A DNA stretch of 64,000 bases from assembly GCA_000613465.1 (NCBI GenBank), contig BAJA01000008.1:1-64000 (forward strand). Direction: 5' to 3'. Numbering within the stretch: position 1 is the first letter of the stretch; the number at the start of each line of letters is the position of its first letter. This stretch comes from Bacteroides nordii WAL 11050 = JCM 12987 (GTDB taxonomy: Bacteria; Bacteroidota; Bacteroidia; Bacteroidales; Bacteroidaceae). This document shows, piece after piece, positions 47,213 through 58,334 of the stretch. A program made the translations under genes and the position numbers. The notes under the pieces are model-generated. The model made no database searches and was not told where the DNA came from. It saw only the letters and a program-made list of their open reading frames with translations.

Positions 47213-49387
47213 CTATCTGATCAGCAGTTTTTTACGATAATCATCAACTATGACAATGTATAAATCACTATCCAGAGGATAGTGATAATTATCATCACCG
47301 ATATAAGCAGATAAAACTTTCAGACCGGTTAATGTATAGGCATTCAGCCTACGTCCGAATGCGTTTTTCACACAGAGATAATTCCGAACGGCATAAATGA
47401 CCGGTTCGCCGGATAGCATAACTTCAGGATTAGACGTTTCATTCGCACTCAATAACCGGAACAGTTCCGTCTCTGTGACATTCGTAGCGGTAGCCTGCAG
47501 GCCATCAGCTATCGAGAGATAGTCTCCATTCAATACGGAACGAAAAGCGCACCCGTCACCTTTGTCTACAAACAGAAACTTTGTAGCATCGGTGTCGGGA
47601 GTATCAGATAGAATTAACTTCCCGGAAAAGGGATCTATCCCTAAATACTTAATACCCATTTTAAACGTCAGATATCCGTCTTCCGTGTTCAGCACAGTGA
47701 CCGGCTCTCCCTGGTCTCCAAGTACCAACTCATTCTCTTCCAATACAATTCCGTTTTGATTCTTCAGGGACTGGATTATCTTTTTATCCGAACCAAACTC
47801 CCTATCGCCCGACACAGCAATGCAAGTAACCTCAAACGGTTTGCTATCAAGAAGTTTTACATGAAGTTTATGTCTACCTTTTCCTATACCGGATAGTACA
47901 ATCTGGTCGATGTGATCGCCATTTGAACCGTCGGCCACAACCGGAGGATTATTATCTACCCAGATCTGAGCCCTGCCATAGGACTCATTAGCAGGCCTTT
48001 TCCAGTAAGTGACAGCAGCTACGTCACCCAGGATATCAAACGTCAGTTCGCTGCCCTTCACAACAGACCTCCATCCTTTTCCTGTTTTGAAATCCCAGAT
48101 CGCTCCTCCGTCTATCCATGTTCCTGTTTTCTGCGGTGTTATATCTGCTGCGGATAAGAAAAAGGAATCTTCAAAATCCTTGCTGTACAAAGGTTTGGGT
48201 AACATCCGATTCGCCTCATGATCGGCAATATCAGGTATATTCCCAAACAGGGAAGCAAGCAAGTCGGCCGTCTTCTGATGGGCAATAGTGTTAGGATGTA
48301 CTCCGTCGCCCGATGGCATGGCAGAAGTCTTGTAAAAGTCGAGCCAACTTCCCTTCCCGGAAACGATCTCATCTTTTACATAATCATTATAACTCACTAC
48401 CGGTATGCCATAGTGCTGTGCAATGGGTATTTGCTGGCCCTGTTTTGTTATCCCCGCCTGTGTGCACATCATCAAGGAAATCACTGCCAGCTCTCCCGGA
48501 GCTTTCAGCAGCTTACGCAATAAGCCTTCATAGAAATGCTTGTAAATTTCATCTTCATGATCGTTTACTGCATACTCGACAATAATCAGATCCGGATTAT
48601 ATTTCAGCAAATGCTCTTCTGCCCTGATAGCTCCAAAATACGAGTTTGTGGAACCAATACCTGCATTGACCAATGTCACCTTACTGTTGAATTGAGTTCG
48701 AAACCATTCTTTTATCCGGGCCCCATAGCAATTGGAAGCCATTGGTTCGGCATTCGCCCCTGCGGTAATGGACCCGCCAAGGACACCTATCGTCAACTCT
48801 TTCCCGGCCTTCGCCTTTGCCAAAAGATTGTTTATCCGGGAGTAATCCGCCAGCCTGTTATATTCCGGAGCCTGATATCCGCCTCCATATTCAACAATAA
48901 CGCGCATGACTTCCACATCCGTATATGCATCCAGATAGACCACAGCTTCGCATGCATCAGCAGGTATAAGCGTACTTTCCAAAACGAACCGGCTAATATT
49001 TGTACCCAGAGATATTTCTTCAGGATAACCATTAGACCACCCTACTACATATTTCGTCTCTTTACCTTCTGTATTCTTGACGGCAAGAGTAGGTTTTTGC
49101 CCAACTATGGAATAGAAATCGACCGTAACCGATTTCACCTTCTTCCCAGTCGGCATTGCATAAACCAGATAACTGTAATTCTCGGTATTATCTAATTTAT
49201 AGCGATATACATCACCCATCCTGGCAACCCATTCCGTATTGCTACCAGAAACAACCTTGTTGTTTCCACACCAGGTAACCGCAGCCAGATCGTGACATTC
49301 ATCGTAAACACGCCCATCCTGCCCGAATATACCGGGCGCAAAGAACAGGGATCCAAAGAATAAGAGGATCAATTTATTTTTCATCAC
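47213..49387 (-). CDS. Secreted SGNH/GDSL hydrolase in the PUL
   Basis: 724 aa. Signal peptide (LLFFGSLFFAPGIFGQ). An N-terminal beta-sandwich (residues 30-190) precedes the SGNH domain: block I GVLGGSITAGANAE near 200, block III EYAVNDHEDE, block V SGDGVHPNTIAHQ with Asp and His near 370. A second beta domain (WIDGGAIWDFKTGKGWR) and a T9SS-like tail (AYTLTGLKVLSAY, LYIVIVDDYRKKLLIR) follow. SGNH hydrolases remove acyl groups from glycans, so a deacetylase for the imported glycan is likely. It is the last gene of the PUL on the minus strand (21 nt after the GH2). Confidence 0.85.
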   Translation of the reverse strand: MMKNKLILLFFGSLFFAPGIFGQDGRVYDECHDLAAVTWCGNNKVVSGSNTEWVARMGDVYRYKLDNTENYSYLVYAMPTGKKVKSVTVDFYSIVGQKPTLAVKNTEGKETKYVVGWSNGYPEEISLGTNISRFVLESTLIPADACEAVVYLDAYTDVEVMRVIVEYGGGYQAPEYNRLADYSRINNLLAKAKAGKELTIGVLGGSITAGANAEPMASNCYGARIKEWFRTQFNSKVTLVNAGIGSTNSYFGAIRAEEHLLKYNPDLIIVEYAVNDHEDEIYKHFYEGLLRKLLKAPGELAVISLMMCTQAGITKQGQQIPIAQHYGIPVVSYNDYVKDEIVSGKGSWLDFYKTSAMPSGDGVHPNTIAHQKTADLLASLFGNIPDIADHEANRMLPKPLYSKDFEDSFFLSAADITPQKTGTWIDGGAIWDFKTGKGWRSVVKGSELTFDILGDVAAVTYWKRPANESYGRAQIWVDNNPPVVADGSNGDHIDQIVLSGIGKGRHKLHVKLLDSKPFEVTCIAVSGDREFGSDKKIIQSLKNQNGIVLEENELVLGDQGEPVTVLNTEDGYLTFKMGIKYLGIDPFSGKLILSDTPDTDATKFLFVDKGDGCAFRSVLNGDYLSIADGLQATATNVTETELFRLLSANETSNPEVMLSGEPVIYAVRNYLCVKNAFGRRLNAYTLTGLKVLSAYIGDDNYHYPLDSDLYIVIVDDYRKKLLIR

Positions 49388-49408
49388 CTTTATAGAGTTA
49401 CTTATTAA

Positions 49409-52279
49409 TTAAAAGACATCATACACGGTGCTCTCTCCGTTCAACTGCTCGACAGCGAGTTTCAACTTATCCGAAGAAGTGCTTTCCGGTAAATCTATGT
49501 CCACTATTTTACTTTCTCCGGGCAACAGGTTGAAATATCCCTCCGACGTGTAAGCCGGCAAAACCGGTTCTCCCGTAATAGCATCCACTACATTAAGTTT
49601 AACAAAGGCAGCGATTCGACCGGAAGTGTTTTTCATGTTCACTATACAACGGTTATCTTTAGCATTCATTTTCCTTTTGACCGATGCTTGTAAGTGAACA
49701 GGTCCAACACTTCCCAATGAAACGGGAGCGCACGACAGCCCCTTCTCATACCAATAATCATTTACTGACAAAAGCTGACCTTTACTGTCTTTCAGTTGTA
49801 AACGTACCAAAACCAGCTTATCAATATCCTGAGGTATGATAACTTCTTCAGCCGTAGAAAGCGCATTGGCTGCCGGGCTGATCTTCATCTTGCGATCATA
49901 GAGCAATTTGCCATTCAAGTCATAGACAGAAAAAGAGGCTACGGCATTCCTATATGCAGTCAGTCCGATGTTAGCTACTGCAATTTTGCGATCGTTCATA
50001 TTCCATTGTATATGAACAGGTTCACAAGCTTTTTTGCAACCATAGAATGAACCGTGTGTTTCATAATCGTAGGAATAAGTCTGCCAGATCATACTAGGCC
50101 AGGCTGGATGAGACATCCACAGCAGGAGCCCACTGGTATTGTTCCACATCTTATGATTCCAGGCTTCGAACATGAAACGATGACTGTTGTAATTGATGAC
50201 CTGTGCACGGCGGCAGAACTCCTGCGCATCACGGCAAGATGCATTTCCCATCCGGTTTACATCCTCAATATAATCTTTCCACTCAAAGCTACCGATATGA
50301 AGATCGTGATAGTACCATACGTCTCCGATCGGCCATAAGTCTTTCTCAGGAATGAACTTTTTCACTGTCGAATAAGCCGGAACAGAAGGAGTGCCCAACT
50401 CCGAATTGAAGCCTTCGGCATATTCGGTGTAGTACCTCAGTGGCTCTTTGATGTAACTCCACGGGCCACTAGCCATCAGGTTCAGCGAACGAGAATTGCC
50501 ATGGTAATGGCGTGTGCCGTCTTCTCTGGCAATCATCTTTTGGAACTGTTCTTCCAAACCTTCAGGAGCATACCCTTCATTACGCGGACACCAGATTGCT
50601 ATGGAAGGATGGTTCCGGTAGCGTTTCACAATATCAGTTGCGTTAGCAAGAAAGAGAGCCTCATCCAGAGGGTCCAGGTTATAAAATTCAGTTGATATGG
50701 AGAAGTCATTCCATACAAGCATTCCGTATTCATCACATAATTCGTAGAAAGCCTCTTCCGTGCTTTCTCCTGTCCAGTTGCGGATCATGTTGAAGTTTTC
50801 TTCTTTATGTAAGCGAATATAAGGCTCAAGCCTCTCGCGTGAAACACGCTTCATACCGTCATCCATGCCCCAGTTACCACCCCTGCAAAAGACAGGCTGT
50901 CCATTCACCTTTATAACCAGGAAAGGATTGCCAGAATCATCTATTTTCTTGAAATCAGCAGCATCCACTTCATCGCGTAACCGGCCTATAGTTGTCCATT
51001 TATGCTTTCCTTTAAGTTCACGGCGGGAAACATAATCAAACAACGGACACCCCTTTTGTTGCACATCTGTCGGAGAATATTCCACACGTAAATCCTGACG
51101 ATCAGAGGTATCTACGGTTAATTGGTATGATAATTCACGAATACCAAACCGCACTGTCCTGCTTTCCGTAACCTTGCCCTCATCCATTAATTCCAGGTCC
51201 AGGTTATACAACGGTTGCGAACCATAACCGTTAGGCCACCACAATTTGGGGTTCTTCAACCTCAATGCAGCAAATTCTTTGGGAGACAGGGTTGCAAGCA
51301 CTTGTCCATGCGCAGGAACTTCGAATAGTTTCTTTACCAAAATATTCCCAATGCGAGCATTCAACTGTATATTCTTTGTCAGATTTCCTTCATTATGCAA
51401 TTCCGTCTTTACGGTTATATCCGCCACCGTCGTGTCCGGAAGCATCAGATCGGTTATCACCTGGTGGTTATCCATTGTCACCTCTCCACCAACCTGTATC
51501 AACACATCTTGCCAGATACCAATGTTACGGTCTCTGATGCCCGGGATCCAATCCCAGCCTTCAGATGAGATAAAAGTAGGTCCATCCAGGCATAAGGCCC
51601 CTCCATTAGGGCCAAACCATTTCTCATTCTCCTCATGAGGTATTCCCGGATTATTAGGTGGAAAGATATGAACAGCCAGTACATTGCCGATGGGCTTCAC
51701 CACATCCGAGACAGCAAAGCGTCCCCGTTTGAAAGCTCCTGCCATATCCCCAACCGGTTTACCGTTCAACCAAATATCTGCCTTGTAGTTGATGCCATTC
51801 AAAAGCAAGCGGGTCACTTTACCGTCTATATCCACAGGCATATCAAAATTGATCCGGTACCACCAGTCTTTCCGGCATAAGGAATCAGGGATATGCAGGT
51901 TATTCAGGCCAAAATAAGGATCCGGATAGACTCCCTGCTCTACTAAAGTGGTAAGTACCGTTCCGGGCACTGTCGCATGATACCAGTCAGCCCGATTGCC
52001 AGCCATATCAAAGACCGATTTCCCGGAAGATATGACACTCTTCCCATCCAGCATTTCCCAACCGTCACTCAAACGGTATTGCTGCTCTCCGGCAGGTGTG
52101 ACAACCCCTTTCATATCTGTTTTACTTTTCCTTATTGCCGGGATCAGCGGAGCCTTACCCTTTGGAAGTTCCGAGGCAGGTTGTTGTTGTCTCAACCCGA
52201 AATTAAGTTTATATTGAGCCATCATTACAACCGGAAGAAGCATGAAAACTAAAAAATAAATAAATCTGTTTTTCATCAT
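49409..52279 (-). CDS. GH2 exo-acting glycosidase (beta-mannosidase or exo-glucosaminidase type)
   Basis: 956 aa. Signal peptide (LVFMLLPVVMMAQ). Sugar-binding domain (YFGLNNLHIPD, RLLLNGINYKADIWLNGKPVG), Ig-like domain, then the TIM barrel with CRGGNWGMDDGMKRVSRERL and NFNMIRNWTGESTEEAFYELCDEYGMLVWNDFS. The acid/base Glu is in CPRNEGYAP and the nucleophile Glu in FNSELGTPSVP, both in the arrangement of GH2 mannosidases and exo-beta-D-glucosaminidases, not of beta-galactosidases. Likely periplasmic. Which sugar it removes is not settled by sequence. In line with GH130 and SGNH genes. Confidence 0.85.
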   Translation of the reverse strand: MMKNRFIYFLVFMLLPVVMMAQYKLNFGLRQQQPASELPKGKAPLIPAIRKSKTDMKGVVTPAGEQQYRLSDGWEMLDGKSVISSGKSVFDMAGNRADWYHATVPGTVLTTLVEQGVYPDPYFGLNNLHIPDSLCRKDWWYRINFDMPVDIDGKVTRLLLNGINYKADIWLNGKPVGDMAGAFKRGRFAVSDVVKPIGNVLAVHIFPPNNPGIPHEENEKWFGPNGGALCLDGPTFISSEGWDWIPGIRDRNIGIWQDVLIQVGGEVTMDNHQVITDLMLPDTTVADITVKTELHNEGNLTKNIQLNARIGNILVKKLFEVPAHGQVLATLSPKEFAALRLKNPKLWWPNGYGSQPLYNLDLELMDEGKVTESRTVRFGIRELSYQLTVDTSDRQDLRVEYSPTDVQQKGCPLFDYVSRRELKGKHKWTTIGRLRDEVDAADFKKIDDSGNPFLVIKVNGQPVFCRGGNWGMDDGMKRVSRERLEPYIRLHKEENFNMIRNWTGESTEEAFYELCDEYGMLVWNDFSISTEFYNLDPLDEALFLANATDIVKRYRNHPSIAIWCPRNEGYAPEGLEEQFQKMIAREDGTRHYHGNSRSLNLMASGPWSYIKEPLRYYTEYAEGFNSELGTPSVPAYSTVKKFIPEKDLWPIGDVWYYHDLHIGSFEWKDYIEDVNRMGNASCRDAQEFCRRAQVINYNSHRFMFEAWNHKMWNNTSGLLLWMSHPAWPSMIWQTYSYDYETHGSFYGCKKACEPVHIQWNMNDRKIAVANIGLTAYRNAVASFSVYDLNGKLLYDRKMKISPAANALSTAEEVIIPQDIDKLVLVRLQLKDSKGQLLSVNDYWYEKGLSCAPVSLGSVGPVHLQASVKRKMNAKDNRCIVNMKNTSGRIAAFVKLNVVDAITGEPVLPAYTSEGYFNLLPGESKIVDIDLPESTSSDKLKLAVEQLNGESTVYDVF

Positions 52280-52291
52280 ATCTGCTACAAA

Positions 52292-53445
52292 TTAATGTAT
52301 TAACTTATCACATTGGGCTACACCGATCTTCGAATCGGCAGTTCCATAATATAAAAACCATTTTCCTTTATAAAAAGATAAGCCTTCCGCAAAACAAACA
52401 TTGCCTACCTGCCCGTTGATCTCACTCTGCTGATCCGGCTTCAGAAACGGTTCATGGGCACGCTCAAGAACCACAGTCGGATCGTCCTTATCGAGCAGAA
52501 TCTGGGCCGAAGTATATTCTCCCGGTTGGTAGGCAGAATCCGGTGTCATTCTGGGGTTATCACTATTCCGGGAATTATAAATAAACAAGATACCTTTGGG
52601 AGTAATGATAGCCGGTGGACCGGGCTCCACCAATCCACTGTCGAACATCCCCTGCCGTGGGGTAAAAAGCGTTTTAAACATCCGGTGGTTACGGATGAAG
52701 TCATAAACTGTTTTGGTGGTATCCGTTTCTTCTATCGGACTCCAGTCAATCAAGTTTTCCGAGGTAGCCATGTAAATGTTAGATTCACCCCAGAACATCC
52801 AGTACTTACCGTTTATCTTTGTTGCAATCAGGCGTTCCCCCTCTTTCCGGCAAACAACCGAACCGGCTTTCGACCAAATATTGACCAACTCTCCGTTATT
52901 GTATTTTTTAAATATAGACCCGTACTTTGTCCATGATCTCAGGTCAGTGGATGTCGCAACAAACAAACGTGCTTTGTCACCATTATATGCTGTGTAGGTG
53001 AGGTAATAAACCCCATCCTCACTTTCAACTATCCGGGGATCTTCAACACCTCCTTCCCACTCATAATTCTTGTATTCATCATTATTGGGGTAGACCACCG
53101 GTTCGGCATGCCGGATAAAATTAGATCCGTCCGTACTGAATGCCAGTCCAAGCCTTGAAGTCCCGGCATACTTACCTATTTCATCTTCCGCACGATAAAT
53201 CATAAAAAGGGTATCATTTCTTACTACTGTTGCAGGATTAAATACATCTTTTGCCTCCCAATATACGAATGTTTGCCGGATCGGACAAAAGAATTTCGTA
53301 TCAGGATAGGAACCAGACAGATATTCTTACCCTGATTCTTGGTGAAAGGAATCAACTGCCAGTCCGTTAGCTGAGTTTTATCTGATGCACAGCCCACCAA
53401 CAAAAGTAAAAGAAGTAAATTACTACCAATATATTTTAATTTCAT
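52292..53445 (-). CDS. GH130-type lipoprotein, split by one -1 frameshift
   Basis: About 384 aa when restored. Lipobox LVGCASDK near residue 19. The five-bladed propeller has FFCPIRQTFVYWEAKDVFNPATVV, LFMIYRAEDE, GVEDPRIVESEDGVYYLTYTAY (the GH130 acidic motif) and EPGPPAI. The frame breaks at 53304-53305: the minus strand CCTATCCTGAT should read CCTATCCCTGAT, one C of three missing, between NICLVPI and PDTKFFCPIR. The family cuts or phosphorolyses beta-linked mannosides. It sits between the GH2 and SusD genes. Confidence 0.85.
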
Positions 53446-53504
53446 AAAGTTTCATCATTCTAAACGGATACGGAAAAACAAGTCATTCCCACTCCGTTAT
53501 TCAG

Positions 53505-55110
53505 TTAATAATTATTCTGGGTTAACGCTCCATTTGCTTTATCAATCTCTCCTTGCGGAATTGGCAACAGTTCATGTTTACCTTCTATGAAATAACGGCC
53601 TTTGTCTTCCTCATATTTAGTAATCGCATGATTGTTGTAATAGGCAGTCATAACCTTGCCCAACCTTTGCTGCTGAACAAGATCGTCACGCCGGAAACCT
53701 TCCAAAGCCAATTCCACACGGCGTTCGTGCCAGATTGCTTTCTTAAGTTCCTCTTTGTCCCTGGTAGTAACCGCAGGTAATGTTGCTGCTGATACCACAG
53801 GCTTATCCACTTGTTTGATCTTCCGTTTCGGATCTGTCACACTGGATATCCTGGCTCGGTCACGTACCTCATTCAAATAGATCAGGCTTTATCCGGCTTA
53901 TTGTTCTCATTTAGCGCTTCGGCATACATCAATAAGATATCGGCATAGCGTAGGAAATGATGAGTTATCTTGCCGTCGGCTACTGAGATAAACACCTCAG
54001 CGCCCTGATATTCGGAGCGAGGGGCATAGTGTTTCCTGTCCCACATACCGGCAGGATAGCGACTATTTTTCACAGGGTTTCCAGCATCAAACTCGTCTCC
54101 CGTACGGACAAAGGTCCAGACGATACGCGGATCATTCTTTTCAAACTCAGCATACAGATCGGCTGTAGGCATATGAAAGCTATAGCCGTCATCCGTCGAA
54201 TTAAGATACCATTGCAGTGCACACCCTGTCGCTTTCGTCCAATCGCCTCCTGTTTGTTTGTATTGCACCTCAAAGATAGATTCAACACTATTGCTGTTGT
54301 AGTTTAGCCACATCTCGCAAAGTCGGGACAAAGCTTGTATTCATCCTTTTGTTCTCCGGTAACCAATACACCTAAAGCTTTTTCCGAGTCTTCGAAATCA
54401 CGCATGAACCAGTAAACTTTCCCTAATAAAGCCCAAGCGGCTCCACTCGTAATCCTTCCGGTTTCAGCAATATCCAGCTCACTGCGTTTGGGCAGTTGAG
54501 TCGCATCTTTCAGGTCAGAGATAATCTGTGCATACACTTCTGCTTTAGGAGAACGTGACTTATAAATATCGGAAACTGATTCTGCATGGACAAACAAAGG
54601 CACATCTCCATACACAGTAATCAACTGATAATAACACCATGCCCTTAACCATTTGGCTTCATTCTCATAACGAGTTAGTAGGGCCAGATCCGTTTCACTC
54701 AATTGGTTATTGTTTCTGAAAATCTCTCCGTTATCAAGTAAAAGGTTTACCTGATAGATTAATCGATAATGGTGCTTCCAAAAAGAAGCAACTTCCGAAT
54801 TTGTCGTATTGATGTTACATGTTGACAGTTCGTACCATTCGGCCCTGTCTGAAACACCACTGCCTCCCTTTTCGCAATCATCGGTTCCGATACTCTTCAC
54901 GCACATATAATGCCAGGTAAATTCTTCCCATCTGACCTTAGTAAAGTAATAACACATATTCAGTGCCTGACTGAACTGGTCCAGATTCTTATAAAAATCT
55001 TTATCCTCCTGTTGTCCGTATATGGTCACATCCAGGTCGCTTTCATTACAGGAAGAAGTGCTTACAAGCAATGCCAGCAAAAGGACCAAGGCTGATAATT
55101 TATGTCTCAT
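53505..55110 (-). CDS. SusD/RagB surface glycan-binding lipoprotein, split by two -1 frameshifts
   Basis: About 536 aa when restored. Lipobox VSTSSCNES near residue 21; TPR-type helices (YRLIYQVNLLLDNGEIF, RYENEAKWLRAWCYYQLITVYGDVPLF), RYADILLMYAEALNENNKPDKALIYLNEVRDRA near residue 395, and the end LLPIPQGEIDKANGALTQNNY, all typical of SusD. Break 1 at 54316: GCGAGATG should read GCGGAGATG (FAEMWLNYNS). Break 2 at 53885-53886: GCCTGATC should read GCCCTGATC. Both are one base short of a run. With SusC it binds the target glycan at the cell surface. Starts 18 nt after SusC. Confidence 0.9.
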
Positions 55111-55128
55111 AATATATTTTGTATTAAT

Positions 55129-58100
55129 TTAAAACTGAACACTTACCCCCAATGTATACTTACGAGTATTCGGATAATTCAACGAAGCTATCCCCAGATC
55201 AAGAGGAGCAGAATTTGATGTTTCAGGATCCATAAACTCATATCCCGAAATAGTAAACAGGTTTTCACCACTCAGGTAGATCCTTACTGATGAAAGTACG
55301 TTGGTTTTCACTAACCACTTCGATGGTAATGTATACCCGACCTGCATTGTCTTCACCTTCAGGAAGCTACCATTTGTGACCCACCAGGAAGAAAAACGGT
55401 AATTCTCATTTGTATTATTCATTGAAATGCGTGGCATATCTGTCTTATCTCCCGGGTTTCTCCATGCTTCTTCATAAGCTTTTACAGGGAGGTTCACCGT
55501 ATTCATAGTTTGATACAACTCCCGGGGGCCAGCAACAATATCACACCCTCCTATCCCTTGCAGGAATAGGGAGAAGTCAAAACCTTTGAAGGACATATTG
55601 ATATTACCGCCATAAATGATTTTAGGGTTCGGATTACCGATATAAGTCCTGTCTTCAGCATCCAATTTATCGTTACCATCGACATTCTTAAACCGGATAT
55701 CACCAGGTTTGGCATTCGGTTGCAAAACAGTTCCGTTGCTTCCTACATGGGACTGTACCTCCTCAGAAGTCTGGAAGATACCATCATAAACATATCCATA
55801 GAATTGCCCGAACGGTTTCCCGATCTCATTCTTAGACTTCGAACCCCAGATAGGATTTCCATCCGAAGTACCCACAGCAGTCAGTTTGTTCTTATTGAAA
55901 GTCATATTGGCACCAACCGAGAAGAAGAAATCCTCCATTGAGTGCTTATAGATAGCTTGCAACTCAAAACCCCGGTTTTCAACACTTCCTGCGTTCGACC
56001 ATGGAGTAGACACATATCCGCCCATATCCGGTAAAGGAACTTGCATTAACATGTCTTTCGTCTTCCGGATATAATAATCCGCACTCAAGGTTAAGCTTTG
56101 TTGGAATAATCCAAAATCAAAACCAATATTAGTCTGCTCACTTGTTTCCCATTTTAAATCTTTATTCCCATTCGAAAGGACACCATATCCCTGTGCCCAG
56201 GTATCATTAAACGAATACTTCCATTCCAGATATGTACCTACAAGATTCGCATAGGCATTGGCCGGGATACGCTGGTTGCCATTCTGCCCCCATCCCACAC
56301 GTAGCTTACCAGAGGACAAAACATTCTCAATGCCCAGATTCCGGAAAAACTTTTCATTCGTAAACTTCCATCCCACTGAGAAAGAAGGGAATGTCCCCCA
56401 TCGATTCCCCCGTGCAAATTTAGAGGACCCATCTATACGGCCATTTATAGTAAGCAGATACCGGTCGTCATAGTTGTAATTGATTCTTCCCAGGTATGAG
56501 ATCAGGTATTCTTCCCAGCGGGTGCCTCCAACATTCTTGTTTTCGGTTGTTGCATCCAGCACATGAAAGTTAAGAATGTTATCAGGAACATTATATCCTT
56601 CCCCCATCATGCTTCGCCCTTCTCTTGATTCGTAGGTCATACCCACCGTTACGGCCAGATCATGTTTTCCAAAAGTATTGGCATAGCGCAAGGTGTTCTG
56701 GATACTGTAATTAAAGTTCCAGTTACTTTCGTTCGTTACTTTATTAGATGCACGGAAATCACTTTCTTTGTTGCCCGTACGCAGGTCAAAGTCAGAAGGA
56801 GTCATCCGGTAAGTCGGATTAAAATCGTCCAGATTGTAAGAAAGTCGTTCAAAACCGATCAATGACTTAAAATACAAACCTTTTAAACCCAGGTTGATAT
56901 CCGCATAGAATGTACCGTCTACATTAAAATTACAGTGTTCTTTAAAGTTCTCATTCAAACGCTGAACCGGGTTGTTATAATAGCTATACTGGGTAGGCAT
57001 ATATTTATTGAACTCATAGTTAGGGCTTGACGGATCGACACGGGGGTCTATAACCGGCGTGAACGGATCGGGCAACAAGATCTCCTGAACACCAAGATTC
57101 AAGTCTTTTGTCTTTGTTTTTGCCATTCCCAGAGTATTCCCGATCGTAATATAATTGTTTATCTTATATTCATTATTGGAGCGTAAAGTCAACCGGTTAT
57201 GACTTGTTGAGTTAATGACTCCGGTCTCATCATAGTAACCTATACTAAGGTAAGATTTCAATTTTTCGGAACCTCCTCTCACAGATACATTGTGGTTTTG
57301 GTAAAAACCGGTGCGGGTACATTCGTCCCACCAATTGGTATCATATACATTTTCTTTGGAATCCGGGTTTAGCAGGTCAAGCTCATACAGGAATTTATAA
57401 TCCCGCGGCAGCTTCTTACCGTCATTCGCATAGAGTTGTCCGAGAAAATCATACAACTGGTCACTGTTCATCATATCAATGGTTTTCCCCATCTGAGACC
57501 AACCTACCGAGCTGTCTAATGTCACAATTGTCTTCCCCGTTTCTCCTTTTTTAGTGGTAATAAGCACCACTCCGTTTGCCCCTCTTGAACCATAAATAGC
57601 ACAAGCAGAAGCATCCTTCAATATCTCGATATTCTCAATATCCCCCGTTGGGATATTATTTACCTGGGATTCTTCTATAGGCTGTCCGTCAACCACATAC
57701 AAGGGTGTGTTATCAGTGGAAATAGAACCATATCCCCTCACACGGATCGTTGCTCCCGCCCCTGGCTGTCCGGATGGAGAAGTAATATATACACCAGCCG
57801 ACTTTCCCTGAAGAGCCTGTGTCACATTAACGGCCGCCGATTTAGCAAGATCGGAACCTGATACCGAGGATAAAGAACCTGTCAGGTCACTTTTCCGCTG
57901 TACTCCATATCCTACGACTACAACTTCGTCAAACACCTGAATATCCGTCTCCATCAACACAGTCATAAACCCTTGTCCCTTAAAAACAATTTCAGTTTTC
58001 TTGTAGCCGATATAACTAAAGACCAATACATTTCCCGGAACGGCATTGAGTGAGAATTTCCCACCAAGATCTGTTATCGCACCTGTCTTTGAGTTTTTCA

Positions 58101-58254
58101 CCTGAACGGTAACCCCTATCAGAGGCTCTTTATTTTCATCTGTCACCAAACCAGATACAAGAGTTTGTCCTTGTGCTATAACCGGAATATTCGCAAACAG
58201 AAGAAAGATAACAAATAATAGATTAATACTACTTTTTACGCATTTACTCTTCAT
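55129..58254 (-). CDS. SusC/RagA-type TonB-linked outer membrane transporter
   Basis: 1041 aa, full length. Signal peptide (LLFANIPVIAQ), CarboxypepD_reg-like domain (LVSGLVTDENKEPLIGVTVQVKNS), TonB-box area (EVVVVGYGVQRKSDLTGSLSSV), plug (LQGKSAGVYITSPSGQPG, YVVDGQPIEESQVNNIPTGDIENIEILKDASACAIYGSRGANG), and a barrel ending LGVSVQF. It imports oligosaccharides bound by SusD. Intact, unlike the genes on both sides of the window, and needs no start correction. Confidence 0.95.
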   Translation of the reverse strand: MKSKCVKSSINLLFVIFLLFANIPVIAQGQTLVSGLVTDENKEPLIGVTVQVKNSKTGAITDLGGKFSLNAVPGNVLVFSYIGYKKTEIVFKGQGFMTVLMETDIQVFDEVVVVGYGVQRKSDLTGSLSSVSGSDLAKSAAVNVTQALQGKSAGVYITSPSGQPGAGATIRVRGYGSISTDNTPLYVVDGQPIEESQVNNIPTGDIENIEILKDASACAIYGSRGANGVVLITTKKGETGKTIVTLDSSVGWSQMGKTIDMMNSDQLYDFLGQLYANDGKKLPRDYKFLYELDLLNPDSKENVYDTNWWDECTRTGFYQNHNVSVRGGSEKLKSYLSIGYYDETGVINSTSHNRLTLRSNNEYKINNYITIGNTLGMAKTKTKDLNLGVQEILLPDPFTPVIDPRVDPSSPNYEFNKYMPTQYSYYNNPVQRLNENFKEHCNFNVDGTFYADINLGLKGLYFKSLIGFERLSYNLDDFNPTYRMTPSDFDLRTGNKESDFRASNKVTNESNWNFNYSIQNTLRYANTFGKHDLAVTVGMTYESREGRSMMGEGYNVPDNILNFHVLDATTENKNVGGTRWEEYLISYLGRINYNYDDRYLLTINGRIDGSSKFARGNRWGTFPSFSVGWKFTNEKFFRNLGIENVLSSGKLRVGWGQNGNQRIPANAYANLVGTYLEWKYSFNDTWAQGYGVLSNGNKDLKWETSEQTNIGFDFGLFQQSLTLSADYYIRKTKDMLMQVPLPDMGGYVSTPWSNAGSVENRGFELQAIYKHSMEDFFFSVGANMTFNKNKLTAVGTSDGNPIWGSKSKNEIGKPFGQFYGYVYDGIFQTSEEVQSHVGSNGTVLQPNAKPGDIRFKNVDGNDKLDAEDRTYIGNPNPKIIYGGNINMSFKGFDFSLFLQGIGGCDIVAGPRELYQTMNTVNLPVKAYEEAWRNPGDKTDMPRISMNNTNENYRFSSWWVTNGSFLKVKTMQVGYTLPSKWLVKTNVLSSVRIYLSGENLFTISGYEFMDPETSNSAPLDLGIASLNYPNTRKYTLGVSVQF

Positions 58255-58334
58255 TATTGTAGGATGTTATATTAAAAAAAAACAGGTAATAAAGCGGCAG
58301 CCAGCAGACCACCGCTTGTATAAAAGGGCTAATT

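Noticed and set aside
48536..49195. A 219-aa plus-strand ORF
   Set aside because: Antisense shadow of the SGNH hydrolase gene.
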